From a virus: a DNA stretch of 28,678 nucleotides. Positions 22,488 through 28,536 of this stretch are shown here, piece after piece. How positions within the stretch are numbered: the stretch's first letter is position 1; the number at the start of each line of letters is the position of its first letter. The notes under the pieces are model-generated. The model made no database searches. It saw only the letters and a list, made by a program, of their open reading frames with translations, and had not been told where the DNA came from. A program made the translations under genes and the position numbers. The stretch covers positions 1 to 28,678 of IMG/VR virus record IMGVR_UViG_3300044644_002590; one strand, given 5' to 3'.

Positions 22488-23587
22488 AAATAGTTTTACC
22501 GAACATCAAAAACGGTTTTCGTCACAATTTGTGCAGCTTTTGCGGAAAGGATGCAATTTTAGTCACTCCGGAGATGGATGCAAAGTGGAGTGATAATAAT
22601 TTATTGTTTCGTTCCTTAATAGTATCTAAAGACGGAGAAGTTCTTTCTTCTGGCTGGCCAAAATTTTTCAACTACAACGAAAAACCTGAATGTTATCCAA
22701 ATCCCCAAAACTACAAAGATTGGACTTTTTCTGACAAAATAGATGGTTCATTAGTTATTTGTGATTATGTGAACGGCCAGTTTTCTATGAGAACTAGAGG
22801 TACTGCAAGCTACATTACACAAGACAACGCAAAAGATTTTGAGTTATTATTTAAAAAATACCCTAAAATTATACAAACTTTAAAAGAATCCCCTCATATT
22901 AGCTTATTAGTCGAAATTGTTACTCCGAACAACATTATTGTTGTGAGATCAAACGAAATAGAATTTTATCTGATCGGAGCTATTAACAAAAACGACTTAA
23001 CTGTCATTTCTACATCTGAGTTAACGGATTTGTGGAGAAAAATTGGGCCAATGCCAACTCCCCAAACGTATTATTACAGCAGTGTTGCAGACTTATTGAA
23101 AATAGCACAAGACATTAAAAACTGGAAGGGTAAAGAAGGTATTGTCATCTCTTATAACGACAATCAAAACAGAATTAAGTTAAAATCAGATTGGTACTTG
23201 TTTTTACATAGAGTTAAATCTGAGTTAAGCTCCTTTAACAATCTTATTAATTTTTATCTCGATGAAGACATGCCGTCTTTGGATAAATTTTACGAAATAA
23301 TTCAAACTAAATTTGATTACGAAATAGCAGAACAGCTAAAGTTAGAAATTGCAAATATATGCAAACTCGGTGATCAAACCAAACAAATTATTAAAAAAAG
23401 TAGAGAATTTGCATCAAGTATAAAACGTTTTGATAACAGAAAGCAACAAGCAGAGTACATATTTACAACTTACGGTAAATCTTTTTTGTCATCGATTGTG
23501 TTTTGTATGTTAGATAACAAACCATTAACGAAACAACAACTTTTTAAGCTCATGGAACTTCAGCGAGAAACAACCAGTCATGAATAA
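22484..23587 (+). CDS. rnlA: RNA ligase (T4 Rnl1-like)
   Basis: ATP-dependent RNA ligase that seals 3'-OH and 5'-phosphate ends; in T4 it repairs tRNA cut by host anticodon nucleases. Length 367 aa is near T4 RnlA (374 aa). The nucleotidyl-transfer motif I is KIDGS with Lys85 as the AMP-binding residue, followed by SMRTRG, then LLVEIV (motif IIIa region), EGIVISY (motif IV) and KLKSDWY (motif V). The helical C-terminal half would be the tRNA-contacting domain of the Rnl1 type. It starts in an ATGA overlap with the 26-residue peptide and ends in an ATGAATAA overlap with the next gene. Confidence 0.9.
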   Translation: MKIVLPNIKNGFRHNLCSFCGKDAILVTPEMDAKWSDNNLLFRSLIVSKDGEVLSSGWPKFFNYNEKPECYPNPQNYKDWTFSDKIDGSLVICDYVNGQFSMRTRGTASYITQDNAKDFELLFKKYPKIIQTLKESPHISLLVEIVTPNNIIVVRSNEIEFYLIGAINKNDLTVISTSELTDLWRKIGPMPTPQTYYYSSVADLLKIAQDIKNWKGKEGIVISYNDNQNRIKLKSDWYLFLHRVKSELSSFNNLINFYLDEDMPSLDKFYEIIQTKFDYEIAEQLKLEIANICKLGDQTKQIIKKSREFASSIKRFDNRKQQAEYIFTTYGKSFLSSIVFCMLDNKPLTKQQLFKLMELQRETTSHE

Positions 23588-23732
23588 GACAGCGGTATTT
23601 TTGTTATGTTTGTCTGTTTTAACGACAGCTATTTTCGAAACGTGCAAAAAAACTAAAACCGTTTTTTGCGAAATTAAAAAAGCGTATAAAACTAAAACGA
23701 ACACTAAAACACCTAATGAACCCCAAAAATAA
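23580..23732 (+). CDS. Small protein with N-terminal hydrophobic signal
   Basis: A 50-aa frame starting in the ATGAATAA overlap with the RNA ligase stop. It has a signal-like start (MNKTAVFLLCLSVLTTAIF) and a Lys/Thr-rich tail. It ends 17 bases inside the next gene. It is either exported or anchored in the membrane with a basic tail inside or outside; there is no convincing lipobox. Unknown function. Confidence 0.6.
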   Translation: MNKTAVFLLCLSVLTTAIFETCKKTKTVFCEIKKAYKTKTNTKTPNEPQK

Positions 23733-23925
23733 TCCAATACAAGTAAAAGCAGCAAGACCAATTGTAACAGCAATTGTTGATGATGTGGTTGAAGAAGTAC
23801 AACAACCTCAATTTAATATTGTTGACGTTTCTGTTGAGAAACAATATACTGATCCTCTATCATGGAAGATGTTTCTAGTTGATGACCAAGGACGAAATTA
23901 CGAATACGACTTATACTTTTCCTAA
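23716..23925 (+). CDS. Small unknown protein
   Basis: A 69-aa protein, Pro/Val rich at the start (NNPIQVKAARPIVTAIVDDVV) with an acidic strand-rich second half ending NYEYDLYFS. It overlaps the previous small gene by 17 bases, and its stop forms a TAATG junction that begins the duplicated 15-base sequence described at 23923. No domain recognised. Confidence 0.6.
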   Translation: MNPKNNPIQVKAARPIVTAIVDDVVEEVQQPQFNIVDVSVEKQYTDPLSWKMFLVDDQGRNYEYDLYFS

Positions 23926-23937
23926 TGAAAGCTGAAA
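23923..23937 (+). repeat. Direct repeat copy 1 (15 bases, around a start codon)
   Basis: TAATGAAAGCTGAAA here is identical to 24140-24154, where it is the stop/start junction and first codons of the gene at 24142. In this copy the frame ATG AAA GCT GAA ATA TGA closes after five codons, so it looks like a leftover of that gene's start placed directly before the next gene (ATG 23939). Confidence 0.7.
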
Positions 23938-23938
23938 T

Positions 23939-24139
23939 ATGAAAACACTTAAATGGATTAAACAATTAAGAGAACTTTCAAAAAACGAAGCAATAAAAGA
24001 AAGCGAAATTCTTTCTATAATACCTTCTGATATTCATCCGCATTGGGATATTTTTATGAGAGGGAAAACATGTCCTATGATAGAAAAGGGTGATCGCGGG
24101 GTATATGGCTGGGATTTAAAACAATTTTTAAATGATTAA
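23939..24139 (+). CDS. Small unknown protein
   Basis: A 66-aa protein with helices (LKWIKQLRELSKNEAIKESE) and a compact end (HPHWDIFMRGKTCPMI then GVYGWDLKQFL). Length and pattern resemble small phage proteins without known function. It starts after the duplicated TAATGAAAGCTGAAA element and is followed by the complete copy of that element two bases later. Confidence 0.65.
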   Translation: MKTLKWIKQLRELSKNEAIKESEILSIIPSDIHPHWDIFMRGKTCPMIEKGDRGVYGWDLKQFLND

Positions 24140-24154
24140 TAATGAAAGCTGAAA
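24140..24154 (+). repeat. Direct repeat copy 2 (15 bases)
   Basis: Second copy of the 23923-23937 sequence, at its functional position as the start of the next gene. The distance between the copies is about the length of the single gene in between. Confidence 0.7.
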
Positions 24155-24543
24155 CGATTAGACTGTTCAACAAAGCAGAAAAGATTCAAGAGCAACTCCG
24201 AGAATTTAATTTTCATCACTTTGAATACATGTGGTATACTGATGGAAGGTATTCTGGATGCTGGAAGGATTTGTCTGTATCTATGGATGAACCAGAACAA
24301 GACTCTTATTGTTATTGGCAATTTTGCTTCAGAAGCAAATGGTCAACTAATAGGAGACTACATCTAGAAGCAATTGTTCCTGTCTTTGAGGATCATTTCA
24401 CTTTTGATTTGAGATACTATAAAGATATTGAACTCCATAACAGAAAAGGATATAGCGGAGCAGTTGCTGTTTCTTCAGTTGAAGGAATTTTGGAAGAAGA
24501 CTTGGTGAACTTGCAGAAGTATATAGACTATTTAGTGAAATAA
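24142..24543 (+). CDS. Unknown protein, aromatic-rich
   Basis: A 133-aa protein: an N-terminal helix (RLFNKAEKIQEQLREFNF), an aromatic central part (FEYMWYTDGRYSGCWKDL, SYCYWQFCFRSKW), an acidic FDLRYYKDIE and a final helix (LEEDLVNLQKYIDYLV). I do not recognise the family. It is the largest of the small-gene cluster before 25153. The start codon lies in the complete copy of a 15-base repeat. Confidence 0.7.
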   Translation: MKAETIRLFNKAEKIQEQLREFNFHHFEYMWYTDGRYSGCWKDLSVSMDEPEQDSYCYWQFCFRSKWSTNRRLHLEAIVPVFEDHFTFDLRYYKDIELHNRKGYSGAVAVSSVEGILEEDLVNLQKYIDYLVK

Positions 24544-24547
24544 ATAT

Positions 24548-24751
24548 ATGTTGCAGTTTTGTACACCTATTCCAGTAATTACTCCACTAGGAGATGGATA
24601 TGCAATATATGTCACTAATGCTGGCACATTTGAAAATGATATTTGGACTATTGTTTTAGAAAAAGGAGGCAACATATTTCATTTTCGTTCAGATCAAATA
24701 AAAATACACAAAAATGCAACATTCGATATAACAGATGAGAGCAGACTATAA
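24548..24751 (+). CDS. Small unknown beta-rich protein
   Basis: A 67-aa protein reading FCTPIPVITPLGDGYAIYVT and then FENDIWTIVLEKGGNIFHFR, a strand-rich pattern found in small phage proteins of unknown role that I recall as a recurrent family. It overlaps the next gene by 17 bases. Confidence 0.7.
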   Translation: MLQFCTPIPVITPLGDGYAIYVTNAGTFENDIWTIVLEKGGNIFHFRSDQIKIHKNATFDITDESRL

Positions 24752-24956
24752 AAATACAAAACACGGAGATACAATTATCTTCAAGAAGGCTGGGGAATGG
24801 CATTACTTTAGAGATAGAATAGAGAACGCCAAGAAGCTAGAAGAGGGTAAAACTTATACAGTAAAAGAAATATCAGTTGCTTCTTCTTCAACTGGTGTTA
24901 CTCTAGAAGAAACTGAAGAGTTAGTATACGAACTTGGTTGGTTTGATAAATTATGA
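24735..24956 (+). CDS. Small unknown protein, SH3-like barrel suspected
   Basis: A 73-aa protein with short strands alternating with turns (HGDTIIFKKAG, LEEGKTYTVKEISVASSSTG, VYELGWFDKL), the look of a small SH3-like barrel. Similar proteins occur in other T4-like phages, function unknown. It overlaps both neighbours: 17 bases with the previous gene and ATGA with the next. Confidence 0.7.
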   Translation: MRADYKNTKHGDTIIFKKAGEWHYFRDRIENAKKLEEGKTYTVKEISVASSSTGVTLEETEELVYELGWFDKL

Positions 24957-25156
24957 ATTCTAATATTGAAAAAGTAATATGCGTTTGCTTTACTGCTTTA
25001 ATGATTGTGATATTTTCGTGCATGTCTTACGAAGCTCATACAAAATTTTTGTTAAACAAGCAAACGAATGACATCATAAAAGAAGCAATTAGTAAAGATT
25101 ACTCATCTGATCAAATCAAGGGTCTTTTAAACTATCAAAAAGAGTACGTCAAATGA
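24953..25156 (+). CDS. Small single-span membrane protein
   Basis: A 67-aa protein with one predicted membrane helix (residues about 8-25, VICVCFTALMIVIFSCM) and a charged C-terminal tail with a helix (NDIIKEAISKDYSSDQIKGL). Three Cys residues lie in or near the membrane segment. Starts and ends in ATGA overlaps, so it is co-translated with its neighbours. Unknown function. Confidence 0.68.
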   Translation: MNSNIEKVICVCFTALMIVIFSCMSYEAHTKFLLNKQTNDIIKEAISKDYSSDQIKGLLNYQKEYVK

Positions 25157-25488
25157 GCGACTATGTTCCTGATAAATGGGTAGTTGTTAAGATTGAAGGA
25201 AAGGAATTTCCATTGACCTACAAAGTATTTGGATGCTGGTATGGTGGTTATCTTGGTTCTAATACTTGGAAGCTGAATAGTGGTATTAGAAAAGTATCAA
25301 AGGGAGAAAATTCTTGGTTGTTTGAAGGATTTTCTGGTTCTATATATAAAGGTTTTAATAGTAACTACGGAATGCATATGTATGGTTCTGGTGTTCTTAA
25401 TGACATCATCAACAAATCAGAAGAAGTTGGTGTTAAGGTGGAAATAATGCCAGAGCATACGAATTGGCTTGACTTGAAATATGAATAA
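25153..25488 (+). CDS. Conserved-looking phage protein of unknown function
   Basis: A 111-aa protein rich in Gly, Trp and Tyr, with VPDKWVVVKIEGK, VFGCWYGGYLGSNTWKLNSG and SWLFEGFSGSIYKG. This reads like a family of small phage proteins that I recall as widespread but uncharacterised (WVV-KI, then WYGGYLG-WKLNSGI). Its C-terminus TNWLDLKYE is the source of a sequence repeated twice in degraded form downstream, and its stop overlaps the next gene as ATGAATAA. Confidence 0.75.
   Translation: MSDYVPDKWVVVKIEGKEFPLTYKVFGCWYGGYLGSNTWKLNSGIRKVSKGENSWLFEGFSGSIYKGFNSNYGMHMYGSGVLNDIINKSEEVGVKVEIMPEHTNWLDLKYE
25450..25484 (+). repeat. Gene-junction repeat copy 1 (35 bases)
   Basis: End of the 25153 gene plus the start codon of the next one. 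It matches 25911-25945 at 32 of 35 positions and shares the 18 bases TTGACTTGAAATATGAAT (25469-25486) with 25651-25668. Confidence 0.75.
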
Positions 25489-25654
25489 TTGTTTAAGAAA
25501 ACCTATAGTTTTTAACTACATGGGTAAAGAAGTTGAGGCTCTATTAAATTTAGCAGATGGCTCTGTAGATGTGTTCACAGTTGAAGAAGGAAGCATAATA
25601 GAATACTTTCCAAGAATTAAAAAATATTTGAAAGATGAAGGATTTTTTGATTGA
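25481..25654 (+). CDS. Small acidic unknown protein
   Basis: A 57-aa frame from ATG 25481 to TGA 25654: a start CLRKPIVFNYMGKEVEALLN, a strand DVFTVEEGSIIEYF and a C-terminal helix (RIKKYLKDEGF). The start is in the ATGAATAA overlap with the previous gene and it fills what would otherwise be a 174-base gap. No family recognised. Confidence 0.6.
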   Translation: MNNCLRKPIVFNYMGKEVEALLNLADGSVDVFTVEEGSIIEYFPRIKKYLKDEGFFD

Positions 25655-25668
25655 CTTGAAATATGAAT
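25651..25668 (+). repeat. Gene-junction repeat copy 3 (18 bases)
   Basis: TTGACTTGAAATATGAAT, identical to 25469-25486. It sits at the start of the next gene (ATG 25663). In the frame of copy 1 it reads IDLKYE then TGA, a mini frame starting at ATG 25635. Confidence 0.7.
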
Positions 25669-25905
25669 GATGATAATTTTGACTATGAAGATGTTGCATC
25701 TTTTTTTAAAAATAAAAAATTGAGTTTTTTTGAAAGAACAGAATTTTTTCATGCAACAAATGGAATATCCTCAGCAACTGACGTTTTTCAAGATATCGAA
25801 ACTAAAGAGCTTTTTGAAATTTCTTGGTTTAAAGAATTTGAAAATCAAAATTTAGTTAAAAAATATTTACCAATCAAAAAAACACAATACGATTATCAAG
25901 TATGA
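25663..25905 (+). CDS. Small unknown protein
   Basis: An 80-aa protein with acidic start (MNDDNFDYEDVASFFKN), a Phe-rich middle and a Lys/Tyr-rich end (VKKYLPIKKTQYDYQV). Starts exactly at the gene-junction repeat and overlaps a 17-codon mini frame at 25902. No domain recognised. Confidence 0.65.
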   Translation: MNDDNFDYEDVASFFKNKKLSFFERTEFFHATNGISSATDVFQDIETKELFEISWFKEFENQNLVKKYLPIKKTQYDYQV

Positions 25906-25955
25906 GGAATCCAGAAGATACGAATTGGCTTGACTTAAAATATGACGAAGAATAG
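25902..25955 (+). pseudogene. 17-codon mini frame, probable remnant of the 25153 gene end
   Basis: ATG 25902 to TAG 25955 codes MRNPEDTNWLDLKYDEE. The TNWLDLKY part repeats the C-terminus of the protein at 25153-25488 (EHTNWLDLKYE). It overlaps the preceding gene by 4 bases (ATGA) and the following by 14. It may be translated for coupling, or be only a leftover from a duplication. Confidence 0.5.
25911..25945 (+). repeat. Gene-junction repeat copy 2 (35 bases)
   Basis: Matches 25450-25484 with three mismatches and also ends on the start codon of the next gene (ATG 25942). Confidence 0.75.
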
Positions 25956-26214
25956 TTTAGGAGGAAAGAACAACCATGGACGCATGAGTGGCGCACGTTC
26001 GAGTCGTGCTTCTTCGACCAATTTTAAAAAATTGCAAAGGTTAGATAGAGAGATTGGAGAACTACAAAAACGCAATGCATTTTTAGGTATAGCTGCAAGT
26101 TATATTAATACAATAGGAAGTGAATACAAAAACCATTTAAAGAAAATTAAAAAACTTGACTTGAAGAGAAAAGAAGTTAGACTTGAAAGAAAGAAATATG
26201 CAAAGACAACTTAA
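25942..26214 (+). CDS. Small basic coiled-coil protein
   Basis: A 90-aa very basic protein: a Gly/Ser/Arg-rich N-terminal 26 residues (SLGGKNNHGRMSGARSSRAS), then charged helices with heptad-like Leu (KLQRLDREIGELQKR, LKKIKKLDLKRKEVRLERKK). Binding to nucleic acid or a partner phosphate-rich surface is likely by charge alone. It begins in the gene-junction repeat and overlaps the next gene by 17 bases. Unknown function. Confidence 0.65.
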   Translation: MTKNSLGGKNNHGRMSGARSSRASSTNFKKLQRLDREIGELQKRNAFLGIAASYINTIGSEYKNHLKKIKKLDLKRKEVRLERKKYAKTT

Positions 26215-26644
26215 ATTCAGAGCATGGGATAAACTAGCAAAACAATTCATCTATGCAGACAAAGGTTATCAAGGACATTATGTTCTGGATTTGAATGGAC
26301 AATTTCAAAACCTTCAGAATGGTTCTGGTGGTGATGAATATGTTGTTCAGCAATTTACTGGAGAATATGATAAGAACAAAAAGGAGATTTACGAAGGCGA
26401 TATTATTAGATCGTATTCCGAAGAGTTTATTAATGAAAGCTTTGAGGCTGAAGTAGTTTTTCTAGATGCTAGTTTTCATTCAAAAGTTAACGAAAAAGAT
26501 TATAGAGGTATATGGAGTGGGGATGATATTGAAGTAATGGGAAATATTTTTCAATTGCCTTGTAATCCAGATCATAATGGAGAATGTTTGGTTTGTGATG
26601 CTTGGTTGAGTGATTGTCCTTTTAATAAAGAAAAAAATGAATAA
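26198..26644 (+). CDS. YopX-family phage protein
   Basis: A 148-aa protein of the YopX type found in many phages, with unknown function: it opens QLKFRAWDKLAKQFIYAD, then FTGEYDKNKKEIYEGDIIR and an ending VMGNIFQLP. The last 22 residues carry Cys pairs (CNPDHNGECLVCDAWLSDC) that could bind metal. I chose ATG 26198 since MQRQLKFRAWD matches the family start; a TTG 15 bases earlier is in frame but unlikely. A second YopX protein is at 27147. Confidence 0.85.
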   Translation: MQRQLKFRAWDKLAKQFIYADKGYQGHYVLDLNGQFQNLQNGSGGDEYVVQQFTGEYDKNKKEIYEGDIIRSYSEEFINESFEAEVVFLDASFHSKVNEKDYRGIWSGDDIEVMGNIFQLPCNPDHNGECLVCDAWLSDCPFNKEKNE

Positions 26645-26861
26645 ATTCGCATGTTACCACAAGCCAACTAAGTGTTGGGTGTTCTTCAGAGAAGATAAGC
26701 AAGGCATTCCAATGATTTGTTTGTGTCTAAAACCATCTGCAACAACATTTGAAAATAAAAAAGAGGCAGAAGAACTTTTAAAAAAATCTTCATTCAATGA
26801 CTCAGAAAATTATGGAGCAGAAAATTTTCTTGAATTTCAAATAAAAACTGCTAAACTTTAA
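26637..26861 (+). CDS. Small unknown protein
   Basis: A 74-aa protein with Cys and aromatic residues at the start (MNKFACYHKPTKCWVFFRED) and a charged helical end (NKKEAEELLKKSSF, FLEFQIKTAKL). ATG 26637 gives an ATGAATAA overlap with the previous stop. No family recognised. Confidence 0.65.
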   Translation: MNKFACYHKPTKCWVFFREDKQGIPMICLCLKPSATTFENKKEAEELLKKSSFNDSENYGAENFLEFQIKTAKL

Positions 26862-26864
26862 CAC

Positions 26865-27137
26865 ATGGCCAACGACACAACCAAACCAGTTTTAAAAGAA
26901 CTAGAAATTAGTATTTTAGAAACGTCTACAAATTTTACAAAGCAGCAATTAAATGAGTTGGAAATGAAGCTCAAACAAAACGATATGCTTATTGCTTACG
27001 ATGTCGAAAGATTGAAAAAAGAGTTTATAGAGTTTAAAAAATGCGTAAAGAATTTCAAACGACATTTGGTAGAAGCAATTCTATTAATGACTGCATCTAT
27101 TGTTTTTATATATGCTCTCTTTTTCTTTTATAAGTGA
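26865..27137 (+). CDS. Tail-anchored coiled-coil membrane protein
   Basis: A 90-aa protein: helical coiled-coil-like residues 10-65 (ELEMKLKQNDMLIAYDVERL) and a C-terminal membrane helix (about 68-89, VEAILLMTASIVFIYALFFFY). The arrangement, cytoplasmic helix plus terminal anchor, suits a host-membrane interaction protein. A holin-like role is possible but there is only one span. Unknown function; begins 3 bases after the previous stop. Confidence 0.65.
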   Translation: MANDTTKPVLKELEISILETSTNFTKQQLNELEMKLKQNDMLIAYDVERLKKEFIEFKKCVKNFKRHLVEAILLMTASIVFIYALFFFYK

Positions 27138-27146
27138 ACTGATAAT

Positions 27147-27518
27147 ATGAACAAAAACAAATTTAAATTTTGGAACCCACAAGCTAAAAGTTTTGTAGAA
27201 AACTACACATACAAAGGATTGGTCGACGAATTGTTCGAACCTGATGAATTTCTTAAACCTAAACAGTTTCTAGGCATTTATGACAAGAACATGAAAGAAG
27301 TCTATGAGGATGACGTCGTAAAGTTTGTATACTCTTCTAATGAATGCAAATTAGGAGTAATTGAATATATGGACAGTTACTGTGCTTACGTTATTCAATA
27401 TGATAATAGCTTTGTGCCTATTATGAGTGTTGCGATGGACTCTTTAGAAATTGTTGGTAATATTATGAAAGATTATATTTGGAATGAAAAAGGAGAGCTT
27501 GTTAAACAAATTCCTTGA
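27147..27518 (+). CDS. YopX-family phage protein, second copy
   Basis: A 123-aa protein with the YopX layout: FKFWNPQAKSFV at the start, FLGIYDKNMKEVYEDDVVKF in the middle, and SLEIVGNIMKDYI near the end. It is shorter than the first copy and lacks the Cys-rich end. Its last residues, KGELVKQIP, are inside a 39-base sequence that is repeated exactly at 28170-28208. No function is known for the family beyond its frequency in phages. Confidence 0.82.
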   Translation: MNKNKFKFWNPQAKSFVENYTYKGLVDELFEPDEFLKPKQFLGIYDKNMKEVYEDDVVKFVYSSNECKLGVIEYMDSYCAYVIQYDNSFVPIMSVAMDSLEIVGNIMKDYIWNEKGELVKQIP

Positions 27519-27525
27519 CTTGTCC
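27487..27525 (+). repeat. 39-base direct repeat, copy A, with promoter -35 box
   Basis: Perfect repeat of 28170-28208. It contains the end of the YopX gene at 27147 and finishes in CTTGACTTGTCC, which includes the -35 box of the promoter for the next gene. The two copies are 683 bases apart. Confidence 0.9.
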
Positions 27526-27541
27526 AAACCTTGATTATAAT
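27515..27541 (+). promoter_or_regulatory. Sigma70-like promoter at copy A
   Basis: TTGACT (27515-27520) in the repeat, then a perfect TATAAT (27536-27541) outside it with a 15-base spacer; TAATCT two bases later gives the more usual 17. ATG 27550 lies 8 bases after TATAAT, so the transcript would be nearly leaderless. Confidence 0.55.
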
Positions 27542-27549
27542 CTGTATAT

Positions 27550-28170
27550 ATGCCTGTTAAAACTAAACCCCGTAAAAAGGTAGCTATTCAATTTGACGAA
27601 GAGCACTTGCATACTATTGTGACCGCCATGGAGGTTTATAGTCGCTTGCGTTCAGGTCAAATTAAGTCCGCTTTTGATGCAACTTTTTGTGATAAGAATT
27701 TGACTTATGAGGACGGAGAAACCATTGAAAGCTTTGTGAGGACTCTTGTGTTTCGTAACGACGAGCATATAATCAACAATCGCAATGCTTATTACGGAGT
27801 TGGTCAGGAACAAATGAAAGACGGTACACAAGCTTGGGAGATTAAAAAGACTGTTGAACAATATCTACATTACGAAAGAAACGATGGATATAGAAATATA
27901 ATGGATGTTTCTGGAGATGGTCCATTGCAGTGTAGTAAAGTTCCTGTTCCAAAAATACTAAACTTTGAACCATCCAAGACGTTTCCGGTTCCTAAAAAAG
28001 CATACGACATTTTAAATAAAGCATTCGAAAAAAACGACTGGGAGACAATGTGGGCTACTGTAGAGTTAGCTTTCAAGAATAAACCACTGCCTAAGGGCAA
28101 ATCAACCAAAATTGAAAAAGTAGATAACCAATGGGTCGTTATAGTGAACGAGCCTTATATTAACAAATAA
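27550..28170 (+). CDS. Unknown 206-aa protein
   Basis: A largely helical protein with a basic start (MPVKTKPRKKVAIQFDEEHL), a Tyr/Asn-rich middle (IINNRNAYYGVGQEQMKDG) and a C-terminal part (AYDILNKAFEKNDWETMWA then QWVVIVNEPYINK). I cannot assign a family. It is the first gene behind a strong promoter match in the repeat copy A. The stop TAA at 28168 is itself next to the second copy of the 39-base repeat. Confidence 0.75.
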   Translation: MPVKTKPRKKVAIQFDEEHLHTIVTAMEVYSRLRSGQIKSAFDATFCDKNLTYEDGETIESFVRTLVFRNDEHIINNRNAYYGVGQEQMKDGTQAWEIKKTVEQYLHYERNDGYRNIMDVSGDGPLQCSKVPVPKILNFEPSKTFPVPKKAYDILNKAFEKNDWETMWATVELAFKNKPLPKGKSTKIEKVDNQWVVIVNEPYINK

Positions 28171-28208
28171 AAAAGGAGAGCTTGTTAAACAAATTCCTTG
28201 ACTTGTCC
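28170..28208 (+). repeat. 39-base direct repeat, copy B, with promoter -35 box
   Basis: Identical to 27487-27525. Here the leftover KGELVKQIP codons are not attached to any gene; only the promoter end is used. It starts at the stop codon of the previous gene and fills most of the 62-base gap. Confidence 0.9.
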
Positions 28209-28226
28209 TAGTAATTTCACTATTAT
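28198..28226 (+). promoter_or_regulatory. Sigma70-like promoter at copy B
   Basis: TTGACT (28198-28203), a 17-base spacer, TATTAT (28221-28226), then 6 bases to ATG 28233. The predicted start coincides with the ATG. Confidence 0.6.
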
Positions 28227-28232
28227 TAACAA

Positions 28233-28532
28233 ATGAAGAATCCTACTCTTAAAGAGAAAGTAGCACAATACGAGTCCTACTTGCACAAGATCAATTCGTT
28301 TATAGTATCTTGTAACAATGATGGTATTGCTGAGTTGGTTCGGAATGCAGATGTTTGGTCATATGCTCACCGAGTTGGTAACGGAGAGCTTTCAGATAAA
28401 CAACAACAGCAAGCAATCAATAATGCATTCTGTAAACTTTTAGATACACCAGAAGCGGATAAAGTGTCTACAGAGAGACAACAAAAATACACAGAATCGT
28501 TAAAAAAAGAAGGAAAGAAAAAGCTGTTTTAA
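28233..28532 (+). CDS. Unknown helical protein
   Basis: A 99-aa helical protein (LKEKVAQYESYLHKINSFIV, ELVRNADVWSYAHR, DKQQQQAINNAFCKLL) with a Lys-rich end (KEGKKKLF). The pattern resembles small phage proteins of unknown role. It has its own promoter match in repeat copy B. Confidence 0.72.
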   Translation: MKNPTLKEKVAQYESYLHKINSFIVSCNNDGIAELVRNADVWSYAHRVGNGELSDKQQQQAINNAFCKLLDTPEADKVSTERQQKYTESLKKEGKKKLF

Positions 28533-28536
28533 TAAT

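Noticed and set aside
25469-25960. TTGACTT in the junction repeats read as promoter -35 boxes (TTGACT, 17 bases, then TTTAAG, TAATTT or TAGTTT).
   Set aside because: The -10 candidates are poor and the starts would lie inside the small genes whose ATGs are 6 bases after TTGACT. The repeat is better explained as a duplicated coding junction.
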